20,537 bases of DNA from an uncultured Clostridia bacterium. GTDB lineage: Bacteria > Bacillota > Clostridia > Christensenellales > UBA1242. The notes under the pieces are model-generated. The model ran no database searches. It saw only the letters and a program-made list of their open reading frames with translations, and was not told the origin of the DNA. Positions 20,012-20,537 of this stretch are shown one piece after another. The stretch is taken from positions 1-20,537 of the forward strand of contig CANQRC010000017.1 of NCBI GenBank assembly GCA_947626155.1, read 5' to 3'. The stretch's first letter is position 1. Each line of letters starts with the position of its first letter. Position numbers and translations under genes: made by a program.

Positions 20012-20537
20012 TTTTTTCCTCTTTTAAGCAAAATTGCTAAGACTGAGATGTCGGCAGGAGAAACACCCGAAATTCGGGATGCTTGCCCAAGATTTATTGG
20101 TTTAATTTCGTTCAATTTTTCGCGTGCTTCCTTTCTTAGACCTTGAACGTCAAAGTTAAAGTCCGCGGGAATTGGAATGTTTTCGTTTTTTAACATCTTG
20201 TCAATATCTTCTTGCTGCTGTTTTAAATAGCCCTCATATTTTATTCGCGTGTTCACAAGTTCCAGGAGGCGCTTGTCATACGCGGAAAAAAGGTTGTAAG
20301 TTTTGTCAATGTCAAAAATGTCAATGTGCGTCCTCTTTAACATATCATATAGCCGCAAGTTTTCTTTTGGGAGGGGCTCGTTGCAATTTTTGAATAAATC
20401 AATCAATTTTTCATCAATTTTAACTTTTTGTTGCAAAATTTGCTCAATTTCTGCTATTTTTTTCTTTTTTTCCAAAAATTTTGCATATCTTTCGTCAGAC
20501 ACTAGCCCAACTTTTCTTCCAATTTCGGTCAGCCTCA
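20008..20537 (-). CDS. mnmG: tRNA uridine-5-carboxymethylaminomethyl enzyme MnmG, C-terminal part
   Basis: Only the last 175 or so codons are in the window; the frame is open at the right edge. MnmG (GidA) with MnmE modifies the wobble uridine of certain tRNAs. The visible part starts in RLTEIGRKVGLVSDERY, the usual helix-rich C-terminal domain, and contains QASRISGVSPADISVL near the end, the conserved block contacting MnmE and tRNA. The GTG at 20502 is internal and not a start. mnmE, its usual partner, is not in the window. Confidence 0.95.
   Translation of the reverse strand, partial: RLTEIGRKVGLVSDERYAKFLEKKKKIAEIEQILQQKVKIDEKLIDLFKNCNEPLPKENLRLYDMLKRTHIDIFDIDKTYNLFSAYDKRLLELVNTRIKYEGYLKQQQEDIDKMLKNENIPIPADFNFDVQGLRKEAREKLNEIKPINLGQASRISGVSPADISVLAILLKRGKK

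Overview
The window is an AT-rich bacterial chromosome segment carrying the replication-origin neighbourhood of what is most likely an anaerobic Bacillota (Clostridia-like, probably uncultivated). Supporting signs are full Shine-Dalgarno sequences (AAGGAG/GGAGG), TTGACA-N17-TATAAT promoters, three Bacillota-type parS sites, a rubrerythrin, an exosporium-type collagen-like protein and a stand-alone Spo0A DNA-binding domain. No rRNA, tRNA, CRISPR array, insertion sequence or prophage gene was seen. A species cannot be named from this evidence.

Left accessory end (1-2634): a truncated ferritin-like di-iron protein, a YugP-type membrane zinc peptidase (minus strand), a small two-helix membrane protein behind a strong promoter, and a short collagen-like surface protein. 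Efficient terminators, two of them bidirectional, separate these units.

Cell-envelope operon (2633-9151, minus strand): a 975-residue CvpA-type membrane protein, rsmH (mraW), a membrane protein in the position of FtsL, and a FtsI/SpoVD-type transpeptidase with one PASTA domain. This is the start of a division and cell-wall cluster, packed with 8, 31 and 0 base gaps. recF lies just upstream, also on the minus strand.

Origin (10317-13173): recF and dnaA are divergent from back-to-back promoters. dnaA and dnaN read rightward, and the gap between them holds DnaA-box-like sites, a repeated 14-mer and an AT-rich stretch, so it is the best oriC candidate. A third copy of the 14-mer sits in the recF/dnaA promoter region.

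Right side (13340-20537): rpmH, rnpA, yidD and yidC form a rightward operon. Convergent to it are a Spo0A-C-like regulator with a 37-codon ORF upstream, rubrerythrin, three parS sites, then parB, parA, rsmG and the 3' part of mnmG, all on the minus strand. Relative to the usual Bacillota layout, recF has left the dnaN side, the rpmH operon lies beyond dnaN, and the mnmG-rsmG-parA-parB block is inverted.

The least explained parts are the Spo0A-C locus (micro-ORF, palindrome at the predicted transcription start, tandem 0A-box-like sites), the giant CvpA-like protein, the long FtsL-position protein, the YidC insertion, and two genes that look leaderless.
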